A stretch of 64,000 nucleotides of DNA, taken from assembly GCA_035291605.1 (NCBI GenBank), contig DATDRS010000326.1, positions 1 through 64,000 of the forward strand. Direction: 5' to 3'. Below the pieces are notes generated by a model. The model was not told where the DNA came from. It made no database searches and was given only the letters and a program-made list of their open reading frames with translations. The stretch comes from DATDRS01 sp035291605. GTDB lineage: Bacteria > Chloroflexota > Anaerolineae > Anaerolineales > UBA6663. The position numbers and the translations under genes are program-made. Positions 13,284 to 21,288 of this stretch are shown here, in pieces. Positions within the stretch are counted from its first letter, which is position 1, and every line of letters begins with the position of its first letter.

Positions 13284-13305
13284 TACATGGAAAAGAGAGG
13301 CTGTC

Positions 13306-14361
13306 ATGCCAGGTACGAAGGCACGCAAACCTAAAGTATTCTTTGCGATTCCCTGTGGAGATTATTACTCTATCCAAAACAGGATCATTAAGCAGGTTGC
13401 TGATGTTGCTGACATTGAAGCGATTATTGTAGAAGATCACGTACAGACGAAAGGGCTGTGGGACAAAATCGTCAGCCAGATAAACTCCGCCGACCTGTTT
13501 GTGGCAGACATTTCATCATTGCGTCCCAATATTGTTTTAGAGCTTGGCTATGCAATTAGAGAGAAATCTCTTGAGCGAGTTGGGATTTTCATTTCACAGA
13601 ATATTGCTGTCCCTGCAGACTTACAGGGGTGCGTGGTCCAAAAATACACGAGTTTTGCTGGTTTTCAGGACAAACTCATCAGCTGGCTATGTGATGCCAT
13701 ACCTCTACTTGATCCAAAACTTTTTGGAGGGATGAAGGTCCAACTTGCTAACTTCCACGATGACTTCAGGGATCAAGAAAGCTTCCTTAAGCTATGGTCA
13801 TTTCCCCCTGGAAGTTCATTTCTGCTTACCTATGAGGGACTCAGATTTACTAACGCAAATCTTCCCATTCTAACGACGACGCTGGCTTTGCTGAGGGACT
13901 GTGAGTTTGAGTTCCGTGCATGCATTGCACAAGAGAGGGTTGGATGGGTTGTCAAGGGCACGAAGGATCTAAACAGTCTTTTGCCTGCTTTTTGCATGAT
14001 GTTTCAACTAGATGCGAATGACAATCTAACCCCACACATTTGGAATGCAAAGCAGATACATCCACAAAGCCTCTACCAAGTTTTTCCCTCGCATAAAGTG
14101 ACAATTAAAAAGAGTAGGGACGGTTGGTTCACGTTGGTCACAAGAGTTCAACGTAGTACGGTTGAGATCGAGAACGACAAAAAAGTGGTCTTCACCGCTG
14201 ATTTCAGCACAAAACCTTACGCACAGTATTACAATGATTTCCCGTACAAAGAGGGTCAAGTTGGTTTTCGATGTCACCCGGGCGAGGAGGCAGTTATCAA
14301 TTACGTGAAGGTACGAGAGCTATATCCATCTGTGAAACGACAAAGACGGTTGAGGAGTTAA
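13306..14361 (+). CDS. TIR/nucleoside deoxyribosyltransferase-like protein with C-terminal beta-sandwich-like domain
   Basis: A 351-aa protein not belonging to a family I can name with certainty. Residues about 10-110 (VFFAIPCGD, then SADLFVADISSLRPNIVLEL with Asp68, Asn75 and Glu79) match the nucleotide-binding motif shared by TIR-like, SLOG-type and nucleoside 2-deoxyribosyltransferase-like domains; Glu79 is where the catalytic Glu of those enzymes would be. Residues about 150-345 look like a beta-sandwich that ends GQVGFRCHPGEEAVINYVKV, as in concanavalin/DUF1080-like domains. The gene is clearly A+T-richer than its neighbours (about 45% G+C by eye versus over 60%), indicating recent transfer. 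It sits between nicotinamidase-like and NAPRTase genes, 22 and 10 bases away, so it may consume or sense NAD-related nucleotides; this is inference. Confidence 0.6.
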   Translation: MPGTKARKPKVFFAIPCGDYYSIQNRIIKQVADVADIEAIIVEDHVQTKGLWDKIVSQINSADLFVADISSLRPNIVLELGYAIREKSLERVGIFISQNIAVPADLQGCVVQKYTSFAGFQDKLISWLCDAIPLLDPKLFGGMKVQLANFHDDFRDQESFLKLWSFPPGSSFLLTYEGLRFTNANLPILTTTLALLRDCEFEFRACIAQERVGWVVKGTKDLNSLLPAFCMMFQLDANDNLTPHIWNAKQIHPQSLYQVFPSHKVTIKKSRDGWFTLVTRVQRSTVEIENDKKVVFTADFSTKPYAQYYNDFPYKEGQVGFRCHPGEEAVINYVKVRELYPSVKRQRRLRS

Positions 14362-14371
14362 TGGAGTATTC

Positions 14372-15715
14372 ATGACTATCTTCGACCGTAAACGCCTGAC
14401 CAACGCCACGTTCAAGCTCGACGTCGAGCGGATGCGCCTGGGATGGTATTCGGACAAGTACTTCGAGAACATCGGCGCGATGCTCCGGCAGCTTTCGGCG
14501 GAGGGCTACCGCTATGTAGGCCCGGCGCCCCACCTGCCGGCGGGCGACCCGGCGGGCGTGGAAACAGGCGAGATGCACGTCGAGATGCAGTGGTTCACCC
14601 GCCGTCCCGGCGCCACCGTCGTCGTCGGCGTAGACAAAGCCATCGAGATGCTTCGCTACGGCGCGGGGTATTTCGAAGGCGAGCGCTTCATGTGCACGTG
14701 GGATCAGCTCGAAGTAGAAGCGGTGCACGACGGCGCGCTGGTGAAATACAACGGCGACCCGACGCAGGTGCAGCCGGCGATGCGCGCGCGCGGGCGCTAC
14801 CGCGACTTCGCGCTCCTCGAAACGCCGACGCTGGGCATCCTCACCCGCGCCTCGCGCGTGGCGACGAACGTGTATCAGACGCTGGTCGCAGCGCGCGGCA
14901 AGCCGGTGTTATTCTTCCCGGCGCGGTTTGACCTGCACGAAGTGCAGGCCGCCGACGGGTATGCCTATAACGTCGCGGTTCAGCGTTTTAATCTCGATTA
15001 TGAGGCGACCCTCGGCCCGTTTGTCTCCACCGACGCCCAGGGCGACTGGTGGGGCGGCGCGGGCGGCGGGACGGTGGCGCACGCCGCGATTGCGTGCTTC
15101 TTCGGCGACACGGCAGAGGCCATGCTGGCCTTTTGTGCGACGCGCCCGCCGCGCATTCCGCGCATCGCGCTGGTAGACTTCAACAACGACTCCGTCGGCG
15201 ATTCGCTGGCGACGCTCGACGCGATGTTCGCGCGCTATCGTGAACTGGTGGACGCGGGCGACGAAACCGAAGCGAAGAAGTATGTGCTTTACGGCGTGCG
15301 GCTGGACACGAGCGGCAGCGTGCGCGATGTCTCGGTGCCGCCCCTGGGCGAACCGAGCCTGGATTTGGGCGTGGTGCCGCGTTTGGTGTTCACCGTGCGC
15401 CGGGCGCTGGATACCGCGTGGGAGCGATGGGGCGACCTCCCGCCCGTGTGGGAAGCCCGTGCCCAAGAGTATTGCCGCAACGTAAAGATTGTCGTCTCCG
15501 GCGGATTTAACCCGGAGAAGATTAAGCGCTTCGAAAAACTTGCCGTGCCGGTGGACATTTACGCCGTCGGCTCATCGCTCTTCGACAACCACGGCGATAC
15601 GGTGACCGATTTCACCGCCGACGTGGTGCGCGTGAAGGTGAACGGGGAATGGCGGGATATGCCGAAGGTCGGGCGGCGGCCATGCGACAACCCGGAAATG
15701 GAGCGGGTGACATAG
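14372..15715 (+). CDS. pncB: Nicotinate phosphoribosyltransferase
   Basis: The enzyme makes nicotinate mononucleotide from nicotinate and PRPP (Preiss-Handler salvage). The 447-aa length fits the family. Near the middle and end are VDFNNDSVGDSLATL, YGVRLDTSG and VSGGFNPEKIKRFEK, corresponding to the phosphate-binding GVRLDSGD-type and SDGL-type motifs. The N-terminus has the KLDVERMRLGWYSDKYF segment typical of this branch. The ATG at 14372 is 10 bases after the preceding stop, with ggag 8 bases ahead. With the nicotinamidase-like enzyme upstream it completes nicotinamide to nicotinate to NaMN. The next gene is separated by 121 bases and has its own promoter. Confidence 0.92.
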   Translation: MTIFDRKRLTNATFKLDVERMRLGWYSDKYFENIGAMLRQLSAEGYRYVGPAPHLPAGDPAGVETGEMHVEMQWFTRRPGATVVVGVDKAIEMLRYGAGYFEGERFMCTWDQLEVEAVHDGALVKYNGDPTQVQPAMRARGRYRDFALLETPTLGILTRASRVATNVYQTLVAARGKPVLFFPARFDLHEVQAADGYAYNVAVQRFNLDYEATLGPFVSTDAQGDWWGGAGGGTVAHAAIACFFGDTAEAMLAFCATRPPRIPRIALVDFNNDSVGDSLATLDAMFARYRELVDAGDETEAKKYVLYGVRLDTSGSVRDVSVPPLGEPSLDLGVVPRLVFTVRRALDTAWERWGDLPPVWEARAQEYCRNVKIVVSGGFNPEKIKRFEKLAVPVDIYAVGSSLFDNHGDTVTDFTADVVRVKVNGEWRDMPKVGRRPCDNPEMERVT

Positions 15716-15736
15716 ATAACCGCTCTTCCCTCACCA

Positions 15737-15765
15737 TTGCGTCCCCCGATTATTCGGGCTATCAT
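15737..15765 (+). promoter_or_regulatory. Promoter of hybrid kinase gene
   Basis: TTGCGT, 17 bases, TATCAT (-10 matches five of six), followed by a leader of about 65 bases ending in the ribosome site caggaggg. The spacer contains the small hairpin CCCGATTATTCGGG. Confidence 0.45.
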
Positions 15766-15836
15766 CCCCGGCGGAGTGTTCACTCTCAAAAAAGTATCAG
15801 CGCGCTGCCTGGCTTACCGGCCTGCAGGAGGGTCGC

Positions 15837-17309
15837 ATGGAGCCTGCTTCGACCGTCCTCATCGTGGACGATGACCCCGTCATACGCAAAGTGCTGGGGG
15901 ATATGCTTCTCAACCAGGATTACATCCTGGTCCAGGCCGCCGACGGCGTGGAGGCGCTGGCCCAGGCCGCCGAGCACAGGCCGGACCTGATTCTGCTCGA
16001 CGTGATGATGCCGAACATGGACGGCTTCGAAGTTTGCCGCCGTCTGCGCGCCGACCCCGCGCTGGCCGAAGCGCCGGTGGTCATGGTCACCTCGCTCGAC
16101 GACCGGGCTTCCCGTTTGAGAGGCATCGAGGCCGGGGCGGATGATTTCATCACCAAGCCGTTTGACCGCGTGGAACTGCGCGCCCGCGTCCACACCATCA
16201 CCCGCCTCAACCGCTACCGCCGCCTGCAGGAAGAGCGTTCGCAATTGGCGTGGGTGGTGGAACACGCCGATGACGGCTATCTGCGGTTAGGCCCGGACGA
16301 CGAAGTGTTGTACGCCAACCCCAAGGCGCGGCTTTATCTCGGCGTCGAGGGCGAGCCGGAGGCGCTGGTGGCTGAAAAATTCCTGTCGCTGGCGCTGCGT
16401 CAGTATCGCCTCGAACCGCAGGACAGTTGGGCTGGTTGGCCGGCGCTGTCGCCGAAGACGCTTTTCCGCGCGCGCTATTTGGTGCGCCCGGAAACGCCTA
16501 CCGCCCCGGTCTTCTGGCTGGAGGCGGCCGTGCTGAACCTGCCGGGCGCGCCGCGCACCCATCTCATCCGGCTGAAAAATGTCACCGCCCAAATCAAGTC
16601 CCGGCGTGATATGCGCAGTTTTATAACGGTCATCGGCCACAAACTTCGCACGCCGCTGGTCCCCATTCTGGGGATACTCGAAATGGCCTCGGAGCCTACC
16701 GCCTGGAAAATATCGAGCGAGGATATGATCAACTCGCTTTCGCTGGCCTTACGCGGCGCGCAACGCCTGCACGCGGAGCTGGAAGACATTCTGAAATTTG
16801 CCCAGATTCCCGCGCTGGTCCAAGACGACGGCGGCTTCTCGCTCTCGCAATTTGAACCCCTGGTAACTGAGATCAGCGCCGGGCTGGAACTGAGAGCGGT
16901 CACCATGTCTATGTCCGAGGACGTGAAACGTGCCCAGGTCGCGCTGCCGCCGCAGGCCGTGGAAGTCATGCTCTGGGAGATTCTGGAAAACGCGAAAAAG
17001 TTTCATCCGGCTCACTCCCCTACCGTAGAGATAGAGGTCGTGCGCGAGAGCGCTGGCCGCATCGCCTTGCGCGTCGGCGATGACGGCGTGACTCTCTCCC
17101 CCGAGCAAATGGAGCAGGTCTGGACGCCCTACTATCAAGCCGAAAAAGGATTCACGGGTGAACTGCCCGGCATGGGGTTGGGACTGTCAACCGTCGCCTC
17201 GCTCGTCTGGGGCGTCGGTGGAGCTTGCCGCCTCTATAACCGAAAAGATGGGCCGGGAATCGTTGTGGAGCTGATTCTGCCGGAAATGTCAGCCGCGCCT
17301 GCTCCGTAG
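15837..17309 (+). CDS. Receiver-histidine kinase hybrid protein
   Basis: A 490-aa soluble signalling protein with no membrane helix. Residues 1-125 are a receiver (DDD at 11-13, phospho-acceptor Asp55, Lys107). Residues about 135-250 form a PAS-like domain (WVVEHADDGYLRLGPDDEVLYANPKA). Residues about 255-330 are the dimerisation domain with His268, and about 370-487 the HATPase (ILENAKKFHPAHS, VGDDGV, MGLGLSTV). The H-box is HKLRTP, with Lys in place of the usual Glu after the phospho-His, which may alter phosphatase activity. The receiver-first order suggests it relays a signal from another kinase. No cognate regulator is adjacent. It converges with the protease gene on the other strand. Confidence 0.88.
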   Translation: MEPASTVLIVDDDPVIRKVLGDMLLNQDYILVQAADGVEALAQAAEHRPDLILLDVMMPNMDGFEVCRRLRADPALAEAPVVMVTSLDDRASRLRGIEAGADDFITKPFDRVELRARVHTITRLNRYRRLQEERSQLAWVVEHADDGYLRLGPDDEVLYANPKARLYLGVEGEPEALVAEKFLSLALRQYRLEPQDSWAGWPALSPKTLFRARYLVRPETPTAPVFWLEAAVLNLPGAPRTHLIRLKNVTAQIKSRRDMRSFITVIGHKLRTPLVPILGILEMASEPTAWKISSEDMINSLSLALRGAQRLHAELEDILKFAQIPALVQDDGGFSLSQFEPLVTEISAGLELRAVTMSMSEDVKRAQVALPPQAVEVMLWEILENAKKFHPAHSPTVEIEVVRESAGRIALRVGDDGVTLSPEQMEQVWTPYYQAEKGFTGELPGMGLGLSTVASLVWGVGGACRLYNRKDGPGIVVELILPEMSAAPAP

Positions 17310-17340
17310 GGGGTGAACTGGCGCGGCCGCTCCATCGGAT

Positions 17341-18387
17341 TCACTGAAATACCGGATGCAATAAATCCTGGACGACCAGCACGACCATCAAGCTCAGTAT
17401 CGCCGCCATGCCGACCATGTGAACCAGCTTCTCGCGCCGGGCGTTGACCGGGCGGCCGCGCAGCAGTTCGAGGCCGGCAAAGGCGATCCGTCCCCCATCC
17501 AACGCCGCAATCGGCAACAGGTTCATGAAACCGAGCGCCACGCTGATCAGCGCGGTCAGATTCAAAACAGGATACAGCGTCCGCCCCCTGAGCGCCTCCT
17601 CTAAAATCTTATCGCTAATCTGCTTCAGCCCCACCAGCCCGCTGAGACGCGCCTCGTCGGACTTGAGTTCGTCTCGCAGCACGCGCACGGGAACCATGAT
17701 CGTTTCGTGCATCTGAAGAGCGATCCGTTCCACGGCGCGGCGGCTCGCGCCTGGGAGCGCATACCGCACCGTCACGCGGGTCAGGTCAAGGCCGGTCGGC
17801 CGTTTGTCGGACGACCACTCCGTCTGGGGGATAATCGCCAGCGGGACGATCTCTGCCCCGCGCTGGACTTCTAGTTGAACCGGCCGCCCAATATTCTCCG
17901 CGACGAGAGCCGCCCACTCGCGCGGATCGTGAATGGTCAGTTCATTCGCCCGCAGCAACACATCGTCCGCGCGCAGTCCGGCCACCTCGGCGGGCGAACC
18001 AGGCAGGACGCCCACGACTTTAACTTGATCGGGCCAGCCGAGCATAAAAGCGACGACCAGCACCCAATAGCCAACCAGCAGATTGGCCGAAGGCCCCGCC
18101 GCGAAGACGGCTGCCCGTTTCCAGGCGGCGCTGGCGGCCAGGCCGTCCGCCACAGCCGGGTCAAACTCGCCCACCGGGCGCACAAAGCCGCCGAGCGGAA
18201 TCCAGTTGAGCGTAAAGGCCGTCCCGCGCCACTCGCCCAGTTTCAACAGGCGGGGCGGCAGTCCGAGGCCAAATTCCTGTACCCGGATGCCCAGCCCAGT
18301 CGCCATCAGAAAGTGGCCCAACTCGTGAAAGAAAATCAAGCCCCCTAGCATCAGGATGAAAAAAGCCAACTTGATCACAGTATCCAC
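17341..18387 (-). CDS. rseP: RseP-like site-2 intramembrane metalloprotease
   Basis: Site-2 proteases cut membrane-embedded substrates such as anti-sigma factors and signal-peptide remnants. From the GTG at 18387, which follows the ribosome site cgggagg by 5 bases, the protein is 348 aa; longer upstream frames are less likely. The first helix carries the zinc site HELGH (His21, Glu22, His25). A PDZ domain follows at about 125-190 (VVGVLPGSPAEVAGLRADDVLLRANE). The third ligand region NLLPIAALDGGRIAF is near residue 290. It has three to four membrane helices. A sigma factor and its possible membrane partner lie about 2-4 kb away, but no direct link is shown. Confidence 0.93.
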   Translation of the reverse strand: MDTVIKLAFFILMLGGLIFFHELGHFLMATGLGIRVQEFGLGLPPRLLKLGEWRGTAFTLNWIPLGGFVRPVGEFDPAVADGLAASAAWKRAAVFAAGPSANLLVGYWVLVVAFMLGWPDQVKVVGVLPGSPAEVAGLRADDVLLRANELTIHDPREWAALVAENIGRPVQLEVQRGAEIVPLAIIPQTEWSSDKRPTGLDLTRVTVRYALPGASRRAVERIALQMHETIMVPVRVLRDELKSDEARLSGLVGLKQISDKILEEALRGRTLYPVLNLTALISVALGFMNLLPIAALDGGRIAFAGLELLRGRPVNARREKLVHMVGMAAILSLMVVLVVQDLLHPVFQ

Positions 18388-18588
18388 CAAAACCTCCCGA
18401 CGACAGCTTGCTGCAGCGCGCGTGCCGAGTCGAGAGGGGCTTTGGTGAAACGGCGAGGGGATGAAGTGGGGGTACGGACGGGAAGACCGACGAGCACTAA
18501 CGTGCCGGGGAGGGCGCGCCACTCAGCGTTTTCAACCGTCCATTGGAGCGGCTCGCAGCCACGATGCGGCAGCCGTGACAACGCGCTC
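18388..18588. other. Intergenic stretch with G/A-rich low complexity
   Basis: No gene is visible in these 200 bases. About 18425-18530 is strongly purine-biased on the plus strand (GAGAGGGGC, GATGAAGTGGGGG, GGGGAGGG). The composition resembles the stretches at 10680-10750 and 61030-61130 and may belong to the same class of low-complexity repeats. Confidence 0.5.
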
Positions 18589-18921
18589 CTACAGCGCAAA
18601 CATCTTCTGCATGCTCAGCGCCAGCGACATATCGCCCTGGACTTTCACCTTGCCCTGCATGAAGGCATTGATCGGATTCAGGTCGCCGTTGACGATCGCC
18701 AGATAGTCGCTGGCCGCGGCGCCAAACGTCATCGTCGGATTCGCCGCCGCGCCCTCTGTGACAGCGATTTTCCGGTCGGCAATCGCCAGATACCACTGCC
18801 CTCCGCCCTCCCCGCTCAGGTCGAATTGGATCGTCGCGTTCAGACCGCCCGCCTGCTCCGGCAAAAACCGGCCGGGCATCGCCTCGAAGATTTCTCTCAC
18901 CGTTGTCGCGCGCTGCGGCAT
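18589..18921 (-). CDS. SCP2 sterol-carrier-like domain protein
   Basis: A small 110-aa single-domain protein. The pattern IQFDLSGEGGGQWYLAIAD, ANPTMTFGAAASDYLAIVNG and NAFMQGKVKVQGDMSLALSMQK matches SCP2 domains, which form a hydrophobic pocket for lipids. The ATG at 18921 has a perfect ggaggt site 5 bases upstream, so it is preferred to the longer reading frame starting at 18960. No catalytic residues are expected. Standalone bacterial SCP2 proteins are mostly uncharacterised. Confidence 0.85.
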   Translation of the reverse strand: MPQRATTVREIFEAMPGRFLPEQAGGLNATIQFDLSGEGGGQWYLAIADRKIAVTEGAAANPTMTFGAAASDYLAIVNGDLNPINAFMQGKVKVQGDMSLALSMQKMFAL

Positions 18922-18984
18922 GCGTGACCTCCACAAGTCAAGATGGCGAAATTGTAACACGAGCGCGCTGTATAGACGATGCTC

Positions 18985-18990
18985 TATAAT
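18985..18990 (+). promoter_or_regulatory. TATAAT eight bases before the EamA gene start (leaderless candidate)
   Basis: A perfect -10 box ends 8 bases before the ATG at 18999, which predicts transcription from or next to the start codon. No good -35 box is seen. An inverted repeat TATAGA-N6-TCTATA (18971-18988) overlaps it and could be an operator. Confidence 0.5.
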
Positions 18991-18998
18991 GCAGCGCG

Positions 18999-19889
18999 AT
19001 GCTTAAGTCCCAACCTGCTCATCTAACTGCCGTTCTGCAAGCCTTGCTTGTCACTTTCCTCTGGGCCACTTCGTGGGTACTCATCAAGATCGGGTTGAAG
19101 GACATCCCGGCCCTGACCTTCGCCGGGCTGCGGTACAGCGCGGCTTTCCTGTGCCTGCTGCCCTTCGCTTTGCGCGCCAATCATCGGGTTTCATTGCAGA
19201 GCCTATCCCGGCGACAGTGGGGAAGCCTCCTGGCCCTCGGCCTGTTCTTGTATGCCGTGACGCAGGGCGCTCAGTTTCTTGGGTTGGCTTACCTTCCCGC
19301 CGTGACCGTTAATCTGCTGCTGAACTTCACCACCATCATCGTCATGTTTCTCGGCATGGCCTTTCTGGCCGAGCAGCCTACGATTCTCCAGTGGAGTGGG
19401 GTCGGCCTGTCTCTTGCCGGCGTGCTGGTCTTTTTCTACCCGGCGGCGCTCCCGGCCGATCAGGCTTTCGGAGTCAGCGTCGTCGTCGTGGGCGTGCTTT
19501 CGAACGCGCTCTCGGCCATTCTCGGGCGGCGCGTTAACCGCGATGGCGACCTGCACCCGCTCATCGTGACTACCATCAGCATGGGCTTCGGTTCGCTCGC
19601 CCTGCTGACCACCGGCCTCCTCGTGCAGGGCCTGCCGCGCCTCAGCCTCCTCAACTGGGCGTTCATCGCCTGGCTCGCCGTCGTCAACACCGCGGTCGCC
19701 TTCACGCTGTGGAATCACACGCTGCGCACGCTCGCGGCGCTGGAGTCAAGCATCATCAACAGCACGATGCTCATCCATATTCCCCTGCTGGCGTGGCTCT
19801 TCCTCGGCGAACCAATCACGATCCAGAAAGTCGTCGGGATGGCGCTGGCCGGCCTGGGAGCGCTGATCGTGCAGACGCGCCGGGCTTAA
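18999..19889 (+). CDS. EamA/DMT-family transporter
   Basis: A 296-aa membrane protein with ten predicted helices in two five-helix EamA repeats. The first contains LLVTFLWATSWVLIKIGLKDIPALTFAGLRY, the typical start of the family. The second half ends with the LLAWLFLGEPITIQKVVGMALAGLGALIV signature. These proteins export metabolites or amino acids, but substrate cannot be predicted. There is no Shine-Dalgarno sequence. A long perfect palindrome abuts its stop codon. Confidence 0.9.
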   Translation: MLKSQPAHLTAVLQALLVTFLWATSWVLIKIGLKDIPALTFAGLRYSAAFLCLLPFALRANHRVSLQSLSRRQWGSLLALGLFLYAVTQGAQFLGLAYLPAVTVNLLLNFTTIIVMFLGMAFLAEQPTILQWSGVGLSLAGVLVFFYPAALPADQAFGVSVVVVGVLSNALSAILGRRVNRDGDLHPLIVTTISMGFGSLALLTTGLLVQGLPRLSLLNWAFIAWLAVVNTAVAFTLWNHTLRTLAALESSIINSTMLIHIPLLAWLFLGEPITIQKVVGMALAGLGALIVQTRRA

Positions 19890-19927
19890 GCAGAAACCCG
19901 GTTTCTGAGAGAAACCGGGTTTCTGCT
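19889..19927. repeat. Nested perfect palindrome between convergent genes
   Basis: Arms of 18 bases (19889-19906 and 19910-19927) pair perfectly around the 3-base loop GAG. Each arm also contains the self-complementary 15-mer AGAAACCCGGTTTCT or its inverse form. It lies directly after the EamA stop codon and before the end of the convergent gene at 19943. No T-run flanks it, so it is not a typical terminator; the structure resembles dispersed palindromic repeats. Confidence 0.8.
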
Positions 19928-19942
19928 GCATCCTTCGCGGGG

Positions 19943-20371
19943 CTAGCTTGCAATGCGCGTCTTGGGGATCCGCTGGCGCACCAGCCGCCAGCCGAGCAAC
20001 CCGGCCACAAAGCTCAAAAACGCCAGGGACAGCCGCATGCTGACCAACGCCATCCCGACAAAATAAACCAGTCCGCCCAACCCGGCGGCGACCCAGATCA
20101 CTTTGCGCTGCCTTGCCTCTTGGCGGGCGGCCGCCGCATAGGACTGGCGCGCATTCGCCCGCAACTCGCCTTTCAATTCGGCCACAAAGTCGCGGCGGGG
20201 TTCCACCGGGAACAGGGCAGCTTTCACCTTGCGCGCCAGCCTCAGCAGCGGTTTCACGACCTCGCGCTCAGGTTCAGATTCCACCGCCGGCAGTTCGTCG
20301 GTCAGATCCACATCGTTGACGAGGTGGTCGGCGTGAACGCTGAGCAATTCAGCCAACTCTTGTTCGTTCAT
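19943..20371 (-). CDS. Small membrane protein, possible anti-sigma factor
   Basis: A 142-aa protein with a hydrophilic N-terminal half of about 90 residues and two hydrophobic helices near the C-terminus (VIWVAAGLGGLVYFVGMALV, LSLAFLSFVAGLLGW). The N-terminal part has PVEPRRDFVAELKGELRANA, like the P-x-P-x-x-F-x-x-x-L-x-x-x-L spacing seen in membrane anti-sigma factors. No zinc motif (HxxxCxxC) is present. It is the last of three genes starting with a sigma factor, so it may be its regulator; this is inference. The start is ATG 20371 with ggggag upstream; a TTG 9 bases earlier is possible. Confidence 0.55.
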   Translation of the reverse strand: MNEQELAELLSVHADHLVNDVDLTDELPAVESEPEREVVKPLLRLARKVKAALFPVEPRRDFVAELKGELRANARQSYAAAARQEARQRKVIWVAAGLGGLVYFVGMALVSMRLSLAFLSFVAGLLGWRLVRQRIPKTRIAS

Positions 20372-20395
20372 GCTGGGCAACTCCCCTCGGCCTCG

Positions 20396-21247
20396 TCAGA
20401 CCGCATAGCCGATCACGCCGATTGTGCCGGGGCCTAACTGAATCGCCACGGCGATGGACAGGGATTGGACGAGAACGTCCTCTTTGCAGTTGAACGATTG
20501 CTTCACCATTCCGGTGAGTATCTTGGCCTCCTCCGGCGCAGCCGCGTGCACGACCGACATCATCGCCGGCCGGTCGCCGATCTTCTCCTTGGAAAGCTCG
20601 AGGATGCGTTCAAACGCCTTCGAGCGCACGCGAATTCTGTCCTCGGTCGGCAGGAGAATCCCCTCCCGCAACTGAATGATGGGCTTCATATTCAGCATCA
20701 AACCAAGCATAGCCCGCAGCCCTCCCACGCGCCCGCTCATCTGGGCGTATTTCAGCGTGGCGAGCGTAATGACAAAACTCGAATGGTCGCGAATGTGCTC
20801 CAGCCGCTTGATGATCTCCTCCAGGCTCTTCCCGGCGCGCTCCATTTCGCGCGCCTCGCGGCACATGTACCCCATCCCCGTCGAGCCGCACAGACTGTCG
20901 AACACGCGGACTTTGAAATCATCTTTGACATTGCTGGCGGCCAGGTTGGCCGACTCCACCGTCTTCGACAGCTTCCCGGTGACGTGGATCGAGAGGATCG
21001 TGTCCCCTTTCTGGGCCGCCTTCCGATACACCTGCTCAATTTGGTATGGATTGGGCTGTGACGTCTTGGGAAAGGTTTTATCCGTCACTCCCTCCAGCCG
21101 CTTATAGAACCTGTCATCGTCAATATCCACGCCGTGCAGGAACTGTTCGGTGCCGAAGTGGATATTGACCGGCACCACATGAATGTCGTACTTTGACAGC
21201 CACTCGCCAGGCATGTCTCCGGCGCTGTCGGTCACGATACGAAGCAT
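20396..21247 (-). CDS. DegV family fatty-acid-binding protein
   Basis: DegV/FakB proteins bind fatty acids and, with a kinase (FakA), can present them for phosphorylation. The 283-aa product starts at ATG 21247, 5 bases after ggaggag. It shows the family N-terminus LRIVTDSAGDMPGEWLSKYDI, FPKTSQPNPYQIEQVY (TSQP lipid-binding motif) and the C-terminal LGPGTIGVIGY. The fatty-acid kinase partner is not in the window. The gene is between a sigma factor (42 bases upstream) and a small membrane protein (25 bases downstream) in one transcription unit. Confidence 0.93.
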   Translation of the reverse strand: MLRIVTDSAGDMPGEWLSKYDIHVVPVNIHFGTEQFLHGVDIDDDRFYKRLEGVTDKTFPKTSQPNPYQIEQVYRKAAQKGDTILSIHVTGKLSKTVESANLAASNVKDDFKVRVFDSLCGSTGMGYMCREAREMERAGKSLEEIIKRLEHIRDHSSFVITLATLKYAQMSGRVGGLRAMLGLMLNMKPIIQLREGILLPTEDRIRVRSKAFERILELSKEKIGDRPAMMSVVHAAAPEEAKILTGMVKQSFNCKEDVLVQSLSIAVAIQLGPGTIGVIGYAV

Positions 21248-21288
21248 GAGGTCTCCTCCGAAAATGATAGATTGGCCGGCGGCGCGGC

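Noticed and set aside
13287..13290. Earlier ATG upstream of the TIR-like gene
   Set aside because: It is not in the frame of the gene. The ATG at 13306 has gagagg at a fitting distance.
13284..14371. TIR-like gene as part of an insertion sequence or integron
   Set aside because: No transposase, terminal inverted repeats, direct repeats or attC-like sites are visible at its borders. Only base composition points to transfer.
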